The notes beneath the pieces are model-generated. The model was not told the DNA's origin and ran no database searches. It saw only the letters and a program-made list of their open reading frames with translations. Source: Caballeronia hypogeia (GTDB lineage Bacteria; Pseudomonadota; Gammaproteobacteria; Burkholderiales; Burkholderiaceae). Taken from it: 64,000 nt of DNA. The stretch is taken from NCBI RefSeq assembly GCF_001544875.2, contig NZ_FCOA02000028.1, positions 25,760 through 89,759 of the forward strand, read 5' to 3'. Positions 43,349 through 51,716 of this stretch are shown in pieces. The translations under genes were made by a program, and so were the position numbers. The first letter of the stretch is position 1; the number at the start of each line of letters is the position of its first letter.

Positions 43349-43481
43349 AAATGATGTGACGGCTCCAGGTAACCCTTCTTTTGAATCAAGCTTGAAAGAA
43401 TCGAGTTCCATTCAAACCGCGCGAGCGTCGCTCGTCCTTGTGGAAGGAGCAAAACGAACATCATCAACCGGGAACGACATC

Positions 43482-43967
43482 ATGGGCTTCTTCGATCTGG
43501 GCGTGCAGGAGGAAGGGTCGTTTCTTCCGGCCATTCGACACACCGTTCTGGAAGGGCCGCTCACGCTTGTCCGCTTCTCCGACTCGAGCCGTCACGAGCT
43601 GGGCGCATACGGCAAATACTGGATGTATGGCTCGGAAGTACTGGAAGCGCTGGCGCAGCGGCAGATCGATCGCCTGATTCGCGATATCCGCCGTCGCTGG
43701 GCCATCGCCAACGACTGGGGCGATCTGCGAAACTGCTGGGTGCTGCGCCTGCCCGAAGGCGGCGAGATCAATGCTTACTGGGGCTTCACGAAACCACAGT
43801 CACGGGTCTCGGACGAGGCCGCGAAGAGCCTCGCCCAGCCCACCACCAAGTTCTACGCGGGCGGCTCCATTCAACTGATCCTGTCGATCGGACCGCGCGA
43901 GCGCGGATACATTGCCGGACCGTTCAGCACGCTCTGCCTGACATCGTCGATCATCGAAGGCCGATGA
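43482..43967 (+). CDS. conserved-looking hypothetical protein
   Basis: A 161-residue protein that I do not recognise. It starts MGFFDLGVQEEGSF and has mixed alpha/beta character with a helix of basic and aromatic residues (RQIDRLIRDIRRRWAIAND) and the loop YWGFTKPQSRVSDEAAKSL. No signal peptide or membrane segment. The frame is open back to 43167, but the start at 43482 fits the change to protein-like composition; the ribosome site is weak. The palindromes at 43310-43396 lie upstream and may control it. Confidence 0.6.
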   Translation: MGFFDLGVQEEGSFLPAIRHTVLEGPLTLVRFSDSSRHELGAYGKYWMYGSEVLEALAQRQIDRLIRDIRRRWAIANDWGDLRNCWVLRLPEGGEINAYWGFTKPQSRVSDEAAKSLAQPTTKFYAGGSIQLILSIGPRERGYIAGPFSTLCLTSSIIEGR

Positions 43968-44052
43968 GCGCGCGCGGAAATGGACGTCCCGGCAATTTCG
44001 CGCGATTCGCGCTAACCTGCGGGCTTCGTCAAACCATTTTCGCACTCGCCTC

Positions 44053-44697
44053 ATGACCCAGCCGCTTCGTATCGATTTCATTTCCGACATCGCGTGCCCG
44101 TGGTGCGCGATCGGCCTGGCCTCGCTCGAACTCGCACTTTCGCGTCTTTCCGATATCGTCGAGCCCGAGATCGTCGTGCATCCGTTCGAGCTCAATCCCG
44201 ACATGCGCCCGGAAGGTGAAGCCATCGTCGATTATCTCGGCCGCAAATATGGCCGCACGCCCGAGCAGATCGAAGAGACGCAGCGCATGATCCGCGAGCG
44301 CGGCGCGGGCGTCGGATTTACGTTCGGCCCGCGCACGCAGGTCTACAACACGTTCGATGCGCATCGTCTGCTGCACTGGGCGGGCATCGAAGGCAAACAG
44401 TTGCCGCTCAAGCGCGCGTTGTTGCGCGCGTATCACGGAGAAGGCCGCAATCCGGGCGCTCACGACGTGCTCATCGAGACGGCGCAGGCCGTCGGGCTCG
44501 ATGCGGCGCGCGCACGCGAAGTGCTGCAGAGCGGCGCATACGCGGACGAGGTGCGCGAACAGGAGCGCGAAAACCAGGCGATGGGCATCAGCTCCGTTCC
44601 CGCGATCATCCTCAACCAGCGCTATCTCGTGAGCGGCGGCCAGCCGCCCGAGACCTTCGAGCAGGCGATCCGCCAGGTGCTCGCGCAACCGCAATAG
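44053..44697 (+). CDS. DsbA-family oxidoreductase, FrnE-like
   Basis: A 214-residue thioredoxin-fold protein with the redox motif CPWC at about residues 17-20 and no signal peptide, therefore a cytoplasmic FrnE/YwbO-like member of the DsbA family. The long helical insert and the cis-Pro strand ISSVPAIILN are present. FrnE-like proteins act in disulfide metabolism, polyketide biosynthesis or oxidative stress. It is followed 12 bp later by a glycosyltransferase-like gene on the same strand. Confidence 0.85.
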   Translation: MTQPLRIDFISDIACPWCAIGLASLELALSRLSDIVEPEIVVHPFELNPDMRPEGEAIVDYLGRKYGRTPEQIEETQRMIRERGAGVGFTFGPRTQVYNTFDAHRLLHWAGIEGKQLPLKRALLRAYHGEGRNPGAHDVLIETAQAVGLDAARAREVLQSGAYADEVREQERENQAMGISSVPAIILNQRYLVSGGQPPETFEQAIRQVLAQPQ

Positions 44698-44709
44698 CGC
44701 TTCCAGCCG

Positions 44710-45540
44710 ATGAAATTCGCCGTCACCGTGGTCACGCCTCCCGGCTATGCGCACTCCGCCGCATTCCACGAAGTGGCCGAAACGCTTCATCATGCGTTGC
44801 GCTCGCTCGGTCACGACAGCGTGATGACATGCGAGGGAAGGCTCGACGGACGGCGGCATATCGTGCTCGGCTCGAACCTTCTGCCGCATTGCGGGCTGAC
44901 GCTCGCGCCGGACGCGATTCTCTACAACCTCGAGCAGGTCCATGCGGGATCGGAATGGATCACGCCCGCGTTGCTCGGACTTTTGCGCCGTCATGTCGTG
45001 TGGGATTACAGCGAAGCGAACGCACGCGCCTTCGCGGCGCTCGGCGTGCAGGTCGCGCGCGTGGTGCCGATCGGTTATGTGCCCGAACTCACGCGCATCC
45101 GCTTCGCCGAACCGCGCGATATCGACGTGCTGTTCTTCGGTTCGATGTGTCCGAGGCGCGCGAACGTCATCGACAGGATGCGCGCGGCGGGCATCGACGC
45201 GATCGCGGTGTTCGGCCTCTACGGACGCCCGCGCGACCGGCTCATCGCTCGCGCGAAGCTGTTGCTGAACGTGCACGGCCGCGTCGACGGCGTGCTGGAG
45301 ATCGTGCGGCTTTCATATCTGCTCGCCAATGGTTGCGCGGTGCTGAGCGAGCGTTGCGCGAACCCGCGAGATGAAGCGCCCCTCGCGCACGCGATCGCCT
45401 TCGCCGATTACGATGCCTTGCCCGGGCGCGCCGCTGAACTCCTCGCATCCACCGCGCAGCGCGAGCGGCTCGCGCGTGACGGTTTGGCGGAAATGCAGGC
45501 GCGTCGAGCGGCGGATTATCTGCGCGCAGCGCTTGCATGA
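44710..45540 (+). CDS. glycosyltransferase-like protein
   Basis: A 276-residue protein with a GT-B-like C-terminal half: DIDVLFFGSMCPRRANVIDRM, then LLNVHGRVDGVLEIVRLSYLLANGCAVLSERCANP, which recalls the CgeB/spore-coat type family with a conserved nucleotide-sugar site. The N-terminal half carries the first Rossmann-like strands (KFAVTVVTPPGYAHS). No signal. It converges on the sigma-like gene. Substrate unknown; a second, GT-A-type gene lies at 48272. Confidence 0.65.
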   Translation: MKFAVTVVTPPGYAHSAAFHEVAETLHHALRSLGHDSVMTCEGRLDGRRHIVLGSNLLPHCGLTLAPDAILYNLEQVHAGSEWITPALLGLLRRHVVWDYSEANARAFAALGVQVARVVPIGYVPELTRIRFAEPRDIDVLFFGSMCPRRANVIDRMRAAGIDAIAVFGLYGRPRDRLIARAKLLLNVHGRVDGVLEIVRLSYLLANGCAVLSERCANPRDEAPLAHAIAFADYDALPGRAAELLASTAQRERLARDGLAEMQARRAADYLRAALA

Positions 45541-45559
45541 AGGCGCGTGCCGAAGGCCC

Positions 45560-46336
45560 TCACCGCGCGCACTGACTCGACTCCAGCGCGAGCAGATTCA
45601 GCACGAGCAGAATGGCGGACTGATTGTCCGCGCTGATCGCGATACCGAGCGTGCCGCCGATCCATCGGCCGATCTTGGTCGCCGCGAAATCTCCGCTTTG
45701 CGCGGACTTCTTGAGCGTGACCCCGAGCTTCAGCGCGCGATAGTGGTACGAAGGAATGTGATGCCGCGACGCGATGCCGACGAGCCCGCCCTTGTCGCCC
45801 GAGCACCAGCCGAAGGTGCCGGCCAGCACCAGTTGCTCGTACTTGTCGAGCCCGCCGATGAACTCGCGCGCCAGATGCCGCACGCGCGATTCATCGAGTC
45901 CATGCTGGATCAGCACGGAGCGGACCGGATCGTCCAGCGCGCGCGCGTGTTCGTCCATCTGCGCTTCGACGCCATCCACTTCCATCGATACATCGCGCTG
46001 ATGGCTCGCGCTGCGCAGGTGATCGATCAGAAAGCGCCTGAAATACGCGCACACCGCGTAACCGCTGGATGGCGCGCTTTGCTCGCCTGAATGCGAGCCG
46101 CCGTGTCCGGGGTCGAGACGCAGCACCTTGGTGTAAATGAACTGTGCGATCAGCTCTTCCTTGTCCTCGCGCAACGCGTGCAGCTCGGGCGGATGATACG
46201 TGCGCAACGCGCCTTGTACGAGGTTATAGATCGACAGCATTTCGTCGTGAGACAGCTTCGTGCGACGCCGCCACAGATCGGTCAGCATCGGAGCCGCGCC
46301 GCTGGCCTGCGCGACGTCCATGGTCAGGGTCTCCAT
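45560..46336 (-). CDS. uncharacterised protein with sigma-factor-like features
   Basis: A 258-residue protein. The segment EELIAQFIYTKVLRLD ... YFRRFLIDHLRSASHQRD (about residues 60-120) resembles region 2 of sigma-70 family factors, and the later RHLAREFIGGLDKYEQLVLAG ... SRHHIPSYHYRALKLGV part could stand for region 4, but the match is weak. Start 46336 has AGGGG upstream. It is divergent from the sensor kinase gene at 46463 across a 126-bp region holding an inverted repeat at 46386-46412. Given the adjacent T6SS, a regulatory role is plausible but unproven. Confidence 0.5.
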   Translation of the reverse strand: METLTMDVAQASGAAPMLTDLWRRRTKLSHDEMLSIYNLVQGALRTYHPPELHALREDKEELIAQFIYTKVLRLDPGHGGSHSGEQSAPSSGYAVCAYFRRFLIDHLRSASHQRDVSMEVDGVEAQMDEHARALDDPVRSVLIQHGLDESRVRHLAREFIGGLDKYEQLVLAGTFGWCSGDKGGLVGIASRHHIPSYHYRALKLGVTLKKSAQSGDFAATKIGRWIGGTLGIAISADNQSAILLVLNLLALESSQCAR

Positions 46337-46385
46337 CTCGTCATCCCCTCATTCAGGTGGCCACGAATCGAGTATGGTTTTTTCC

Positions 46386-46412
46386 TACCAACCGACCAAT
46401 ATGCAGTTGGTA
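46386..46412. promoter_or_regulatory. inverted repeat in a divergent promoter region
   Basis: TACCAAC (46386-46392) and GTTGGTA (46406-46412) pair perfectly, 13 bp apart, in the 126-bp gap between the sigma-like gene and the sensor kinase gene. The arrangement suits a dimeric regulator controlling both promoters, possibly the LuxR-type response regulator encoded at 49024. Confidence 0.45.
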
Positions 46413-46462
46413 ATAGCCGTCGTCTAAACGCCCGGGTATACCGGCTGCAAGGGGATGACAGA

Positions 46463-48262
46463 ATGCATGGCGATCAACGAAAGCGCGAGCTCGACGCCGA
46501 TATCGACCACGATGTCGCAAGCGCGCTTTATGCGGCAGACCCGGCGTCATTCCCGACGCACGCGTGCGCGATCGCGCTGCTCGTCATGGTTTATGTCACG
46601 GGTGCGGACGACGGGATGCTGCCCTTGGCCTGCGTGCTGCTCTATGGCATGGCGAACTCTCTCTCCATCGGCATGTGGGCGTGGCGGCGGCGTCAGGCAT
46701 CGCGATTCTGCTCGTGCCGCTGGATCGAGCTTCATGCGTTGAGGAACGTTGCCCTTTACAGCGCGCCGGGCTGGTCGATCTGGTTCGCATTCCAGCACGC
46801 ATCCGCCGGCCTCGTCGCCGCGCATACCGTGATGCTGGTCGCACTCGCGGCGCTCGCCTATGGCTCCAATGGCCTGAACCTGCTCAACCTGCGCTGCGCG
46901 ATCCTGCCGCTGCTTCTGCCCGCCGCCGCGCTGCATCTGCTGGAACCGGCGCCCGGCCGACTGGAATTAGGCGTCGCGCTCGTCATTTTCATCGTCGCCG
47001 TGGATCTGCTCGCAGCGCAATATCGCAAGCTCTTTCGCGGCATCGTCGAGGCGCGCGTCGATCAGCAGCGGCTCGCCGAAACCATCGCGCGGCAAAAGGG
47101 CGTGATCGAGGAGACGAGCATTGCGAGGACGCGCTTTTTCGCGGCGGCGAGTCACGATCTGCGTCAGCCGCTGCATGCAATCGGCCTGCTCGCGCAGACG
47201 CTCACGGACCGCCGCGCGAGCGATGCGGAGCGCGAGGACACCGCGCAGCACATCGTCTGCAATGTCGAAGCGCTGAATCATCTCTTCAATCAGGTGCTCG
47301 ATCTGGCGCGCATCGAAAGCGGCGTGACTCAGGTGATGCCGCAGCACTTCCCGCTCGCCGACGTCCTCGCGCGCATAGAGCGGCAGTTCCGTCCCGCCGC
47401 GGCCGAGAAAGGACTGGCGCTGCGCATCGCGCCTACGTCGTGTGTCGCGTTCACCGATCCCGTGCTGCTCGAACGCGTGCTCGCCAATCTCGTCTCGAAC
47501 GCGGTGCGTTATACCGAATGCGGCTCCGTGTGGATCGGCGTGAGGCAGGCCGCGAATCGCGAACGCTGCTTCATCGAAGTGCGCGATTCGGGCATCGGCA
47601 TCGCGCCGCAGGAGCGCGAACTCGTATTCGAGGAGTTCTATCAGGCGCCGCTCGCACATCGCGACGGCCGCGAAGGCCACGGTCTCGGCCTCTCGACGGT
47701 GCGGCGTCTCACGCGCCTGCTCGGCTGCGAGCTGATGCTGCGTTCCGCGCCAGGCCGCGGCACGACCATGCGCGTGCCGGTCAGAACGGGCGATGCGAGT
47801 CTCGTCACCGCGAGCCTCGTCGCGCCGCCCGAAATGAGCGCGTTTATCGACGGCCGCCGCGTGCTGTGCGTCGACGACGATCCCGCGAATCTCGACGCAC
47901 TCGGCGCCTTGCTCACGCGCTGGGGCTGTGTCGTGCGCGGCTGCCGCGACGAGCTCGCCGCCGTGCGCGCGATCTCCGAAGGCTTCGTGCCGGACGTGCT
48001 GGTTTGCGACTATCGGATCGACCGTCACCAGACCGGCATCGAGGCGATGAACGCGGTGCGCGAGGCGCTGCGCCGGCGCGGCCATCACGGTCTCGCGCGC
48101 GTGATGATGACCGGCGACATGGCCTCGCCCGAACTCGCGGCGCTCGCCGCCGAAGGCGTGCCGGTGCTGCACAAGCCGGTCACGCCAACGCGCCTGCGAC
48201 GCACGCTCGACACGCTGCTGCAACCGAGCGCGCAAGGGCAGGAGGCGGCGGAAGTCGCGTGA
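46463..48262 (+). CDS. membrane hybrid sensor histidine kinase
   Basis: A 599-residue kinase. N-terminal membrane region with about six hydrophobic helices (residues about 32-190), a HisKA domain with phospho-acceptor His231 in AAASHDLRQPLHAIG, a HATPase domain (VRDSGIGIAPQERELVFEEFYQ, GHGLGLSTVRRL) and a C-terminal receiver with Asp in VLVCDYRID and Lys in VPVLHKPVTPTRL. The DLRQPL H-box is that of kinases that pair with LuxR-type regulators, and such a regulator gene is at 49024-49722, so the two are probable partners. It converges 9 bp from the end of the T6SS operon, which suggests control of that operon. Start ATG 46463 has AGGGG upstream. Confidence 0.87.
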   Translation: MHGDQRKRELDADIDHDVASALYAADPASFPTHACAIALLVMVYVTGADDGMLPLACVLLYGMANSLSIGMWAWRRRQASRFCSCRWIELHALRNVALYSAPGWSIWFAFQHASAGLVAAHTVMLVALAALAYGSNGLNLLNLRCAILPLLLPAAALHLLEPAPGRLELGVALVIFIVAVDLLAAQYRKLFRGIVEARVDQQRLAETIARQKGVIEETSIARTRFFAAASHDLRQPLHAIGLLAQTLTDRRASDAEREDTAQHIVCNVEALNHLFNQVLDLARIESGVTQVMPQHFPLADVLARIERQFRPAAAEKGLALRIAPTSCVAFTDPVLLERVLANLVSNAVRYTECGSVWIGVRQAANRERCFIEVRDSGIGIAPQERELVFEEFYQAPLAHRDGREGHGLGLSTVRRLTRLLGCELMLRSAPGRGTTMRVPVRTGDASLVTASLVAPPEMSAFIDGRRVLCVDDDPANLDALGALLTRWGCVVRGCRDELAAVRAISEGFVPDVLVCDYRIDRHQTGIEAMNAVREALRRRGHHGLARVMMTGDMASPELAALAAEGVPVLHKPVTPTRLRRTLDTLLQPSAQGQEAAEVA

Positions 48263-48271
48263 ACCCGCAGA

Positions 48272-49027
48272 TCACGCGACGTTGCCGCGCATGCGCAGCG
48301 CGCGCAGATATTGCCCGGCCACTTCCGACGCGCCGTAGTGCACGACCGTTTCGTCGACGAGCGCCCACACTTGCGCGCCGCCCAGCCGCACGCGCCGGCA
48401 GAACGAAAGGTCTTCGGACAGGTAATGCCCCTGTTCCTCGATGGTGTCGAAAAAGCCATAGAAGCGGCCGTCGGGCAGCGTGTCGCGATACTGCTCGGGC
48501 GGCGCATAGCATTGCGTGAACGGCAGCGCGACATCGAACGCGTCGCGGCGCGCGAGAAAGATGCCGGTGCCGACATGCTCCGCTTCGACGAAACCATCGG
48601 TGACGCGAGCGTGGCCATCGTCTGAAGTCTTGAGGCGCACCGTGTAGTCCGCGTGTTTTTCGAGCCATTCGCGCAGCGTGAGCCCCTGATCCGACGCGCC
48701 GATGCACTTCTCCAGGTTCATGCGCCGATACGGATACGCGACGCCCGCGACGCACTTGCCGGCGGCGAGCAGCTTCATCACGGCTTGCGGCGCGAAGCGC
48801 ATGTCCGTGTCGAGAAAGAGCAGATGCGAGAACTCGGGATGCGCGACGAGATAGCTCGCGAAGAAGTTGCGCGCGCGAATCACGTGCGACGAGCCGACGT
48901 GCATCGTCTGGAAACCGCAGCCCGCGTCGGTGAGGGCGCGCGCGGTTTCCATCAGCGAGAAGGCGAAGTTGATGTGCACGTCGTCGTGATGCGTCGGCAG
49001 GCAGATGAGCACGTTGGGCGCGGTCAT
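48272..49027 (-). CDS. GT-A-type glycosyltransferase-like protein at the end of the T6SS operon
   Basis: A 251-residue protein with the GT-A nucleotide-sugar features VLICLPTHHDDV at the start and FLDTDMRFAPQAV (DxD) near residue 91, plus the catalytic-side region GTGIFLARRDAF and EDLSFCRRVRLGG. It overlaps the LuxR-type gene by four bases and is the last gene of the T6SS run. A glycosyltransferase in such an operon might modify a T6SS part or cell envelope; there is no direct evidence. Confidence 0.72.
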   Translation of the reverse strand: MTAPNVLICLPTHHDDVHINFAFSLMETARALTDAGCGFQTMHVGSSHVIRARNFFASYLVAHPEFSHLLFLDTDMRFAPQAVMKLLAAGKCVAGVAYPYRRMNLEKCIGASDQGLTLREWLEKHADYTVRLKTSDDGHARVTDGFVEAEHVGTGIFLARRDAFDVALPFTQCYAPPEQYRDTLPDGRFYGFFDTIEEQGHYLSEDLSFCRRVRLGGAQVWALVDETVVHYGASEVAGQYLRALRMRGNVA

Positions 49028-49722
49028 AGTTCACGTCCCGTGCGCAGCCAGTCGTTGATGACCGCGATCGCCGCCGACCGGCTGTGCACGCCGAGCGCCC
49101 GGAAAATCACCGAAAGGTGCACCTTGACCGTGCCTTCCGCGACCTGCAGTTCGCGCGCGATCATCTTGTTCGTGCAGCCGCGATGCACGAGCCGCATGAT
49201 CTCGCGCTGACGCGGCGACAGGTTCTCCATCAGATGCCGGTGATGCGGGGCGAGGGGGGCGCCGGACGTGTTTCTGAGCGGTTGCGTCGAGTCGCATGCG
49301 TGCGGCGCCGGCGCGCCCGCGCCAGCCAGGCAGAGCGCTTCGATCGGCACATAGGCGCCGCCCGAGAGGACGAGCTCGATGGCCTTGAGCATCACGCTGG
49401 CGGGCTCGCGCTTGGGTACGAAGCCGAGCGCGCCGGCGGCGAGCACGGCGCGCATCTCGTCGACGGATTCCTCCGCCGACAGCACGACCAGCGGCAGTGT
49501 GGGATTGGCCTTCAGGAGCGTCGCCAGCGACGCCGCGCTCGCCATGCCCGACATGTGCAGATCGACGATCGCGAGATCGTGATTCGCGCCGGGATGCGCG
49601 GCGGCGGCGAGCGTGTCCCAGCTATCCGCCTCGTCGAACTGCGCTTCGTGGTCGAGGCCGCGCAACAGCGACTTGACGGCCTGGCGAATCAGCTCGTGGT
49701 CGTCGGCGACGAGGAATCTCAT
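49024..49722 (-). CDS. LuxR/NarL-type response regulator
   Basis: A 232-residue regulator with an N-terminal receiver (VADDHELIRQ, phospho-acceptor Asp in AIVDLHMSGM) and a C-terminal LuxR helix-turn-helix (ENLSPRQREIMRLVHRGCTNKMIARELQVAEGTVKVHLS). ATG 49722 has GGAG five bases upstream; ATG at 49737, overlapping the mltA stop, is an alternative. It is co-transcribed with T6SS genes and probably phosphorylated by the hybrid kinase at 46463. Confidence 0.88.
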   Translation of the reverse strand: MRFLVADDHELIRQAVKSLLRGLDHEAQFDEADSWDTLAAAAHPGANHDLAIVDLHMSGMASAASLATLLKANPTLPLVVLSAEESVDEMRAVLAAGALGFVPKREPASVMLKAIELVLSGGAYVPIEALCLAGAGAPAPHACDSTQPLRNTSGAPLAPHHRHLMENLSPRQREIMRLVHRGCTNKMIARELQVAEGTVKVHLSVIFRALGVHSRSAAIAVINDWLRTGREL

Positions 49723-49733
49723 GCTCGCTCCGT

Positions 49734-51644
49734 TCATGGTGCGCTCGATGGCGTGTCGTCGACGCACAGGTCCGGGTCGCTCACGACGCAATCGGCCGTG
49801 GGCATAGACGGACCGCCGCGCACGCGCACCGCCGACTCCCTCGCCGAGATGCGCAGACCCTTGGGCAGCAACACCCACATCTGCGCGGGCTGCTTCATGC
49901 GGCTCGCTTTCTGCTGCGCCTTCTCGCCGGTGCCGAAGAAGTAGTCGGCGCGCACCGCGCCGCGAATCGCGCCGCCCGCGTCCTGCGCCATCAGGAGCCG
50001 CGCGACCTGCGAGCCGTCGGCCGCTTCGCTCGCGTTGATGAACACCGGCGCGCCGAGCGGCGTCGTGCGCGGATCGACGGCGGCCGAGCGCTCCGCCGAC
50101 AGCGGCACGCCGAGCGCACCGATCGGCCCGGCGGCCGAATCGGGGATGGTCCGGAAGAACACGTAGCTCGGGTCCGACGACGCGAACGCATAGTCGAGCG
50201 GCGGCGCGGGCGCGTCGGCTGGGACGGCTGGATTCGCTGGATCGGCTGTGGCGGACCTGGCCGGTTGATTGACCGCATGGGCCGCCGGGGACGCGCTCAC
50301 CCGCGCAGGCCGCACGGCGGGCGTCGCGCCCTTCACGAGATTGAAGCCGCGCAACAGCGGCGATTCGGGCGGGCCTTCAGGGCGCGCGGCGGAATCATCG
50401 GGCACATCCGGCGATGCGGCGTCGTTCGCGCCGCGCAGCAGCACGGACTTCGGCGCATCGTCGGATGCGGAGGCATCGATGTGGCCGTTCGTCTGCTGCG
50501 TGCTCACATCGCCTTCGTCGAGATCGATCTCGACGCCGCGCACCAGCACCTTGCGGCCCTTGCTCGAGGCACTCGCGACCGGCGGATTGAAGGCGAGCCC
50601 GTTCTGCTCGGCGTACGCGAGCCGGATCACTCCGCCGCCGTCCGGCAGCACGATCTTCCCGGCGCCCTGCAACTGCATCGCGTAGAGCATGGCTGGGTCC
50701 GCGACCCAGGCGAGCACCGGCGCGTCGATGCGTCCGCGCTCGATCTGCGCGCGCGAGTAATACGGCACGATGCGGTTGCCCTCGCGACGCAGCCGCAGCT
50801 TCTTGTCGCGGATATCGGGCACGCTGTTGCCGAGTTCGAGCGCGTAGACGCCTTTGGCATTGCCGGTCGCGATCGCCGCGAGCGGCACCACCGTGCGCCC
50901 CTCCACGCGCGCCATGACCGCCTCGCTGCGCGCGTTGGGCGGCAGGCGGCGCGCATCGAGGAACAGCATGTCGCGCGGCACGCCATAGACCGGCAGCACA
51001 TAGGGCGCGCCGTACTTGCGGCTGCCCCGCAGGACCGGCTCGTAGTAGCCCGTCAGCACGCCGCGCGAACTCTTGTCGACATTACGGATCTGGTAGACCG
51101 TGAAGTTGTCCTCGAAGAAGCGGCGCACCGCGGCGTTGTCGTTCGCGGCGATGCCGCGCGCCGCCGCGCACGGTGCCGCCCACGCGGGCTTGCCGGCGAG
51201 CACCGAGCAGCCGCGCCGGAACGCGTCCCACGATTGCGCGACGTCGTCTCCGGACCAGCCCGGCACGCTGGAGAAGGGCACCGGCGTGTAGAGCGCGTTC
51301 TTCGTGGCGAAGGGCGTCGCGGTGGCGGAAAGCGCGGCCGACGGACTTGCGGGCAGCGGGTTGACGATGCCCGGCTCGCGTCCCGAAGGCGCCGCGCTGA
51401 CCATCGACGATGGATCGGCGGACTCGGCGGGCCCGGCGCTGGGGGAAGCCGTCTCGCGCGCCTGCGCGACTTGCGGCGCGGGCGGCGCCGGCGAATTCGC
51501 GCACGCGGCGAGCGCACCCGCGAGCATCGCGCACAGCATGGACTTCGCGCCTGAACGCGCATTCGACAGCGCAGGCGACGTTGCAGGAAAAGCGCCGGGC
51601 GTGCGGCCCGGCTCCGCGGCCCGGCCGCGCGTGCGTGTTGCCAT
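49734..51644 (-). CDS. mltA: membrane-bound lytic transglycosylase A-like protein with large insertion
   Basis: A 636-residue lipoprotein (MLAGALAACANS lipobox near residues 40-48) of the MltA family, which cleaves the glycan backbone of peptidoglycan. It has the catalytic beta-barrel start VPGWSGDDVAQSWDAFRRGC and the C-terminal 3D domain (VFINASEAADGSQVARLLMAQDAGGAIRG, with the Asp). Ordinary MltA has under 400 residues. Here a Pro/Ala/Ser-rich stretch of about 100 residues (about 395-500) interrupts the domain, and the N-terminus has a long disordered stretch. It is inside the T6SS operon, so it probably opens the cell wall for the secretion apparatus. Start 51644 has GAGGA upstream. Confidence 0.85.
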   Translation of the reverse strand: MATRTRGRAAEPGRTPGAFPATSPALSNARSGAKSMLCAMLAGALAACANSPAPPAPQVAQARETASPSAGPAESADPSSMVSAAPSGREPGIVNPLPASPSAALSATATPFATKNALYTPVPFSSVPGWSGDDVAQSWDAFRRGCSVLAGKPAWAAPCAAARGIAANDNAAVRRFFEDNFTVYQIRNVDKSSRGVLTGYYEPVLRGSRKYGAPYVLPVYGVPRDMLFLDARRLPPNARSEAVMARVEGRTVVPLAAIATGNAKGVYALELGNSVPDIRDKKLRLRREGNRIVPYYSRAQIERGRIDAPVLAWVADPAMLYAMQLQGAGKIVLPDGGGVIRLAYAEQNGLAFNPPVASASSKGRKVLVRGVEIDLDEGDVSTQQTNGHIDASASDDAPKSVLLRGANDAASPDVPDDSAARPEGPPESPLLRGFNLVKGATPAVRPARVSASPAAHAVNQPARSATADPANPAVPADAPAPPLDYAFASSDPSYVFFRTIPDSAAGPIGALGVPLSAERSAAVDPRTTPLGAPVFINASEAADGSQVARLLMAQDAGGAIRGAVRADYFFGTGEKAQQKASRMKQPAQMWVLLPKGLRISARESAVRVRGGPSMPTADCVVSDPDLCVDDTPSSAP

Positions 51645-51716
51645 GATGTCCTCGTCCAGCCGTGCAGGGCTTGCGTCTTGCCGTGCCGCGCGTCATCGGG
51701 CGTGAGGCGCGCTTCG

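Noticed and set aside
42608..43411. Minus-strand frame of 267 codons opposite the DUF4148 gene
   Set aside because: Antisense of a gene with signal peptide and perfect ribosome site; no family features.
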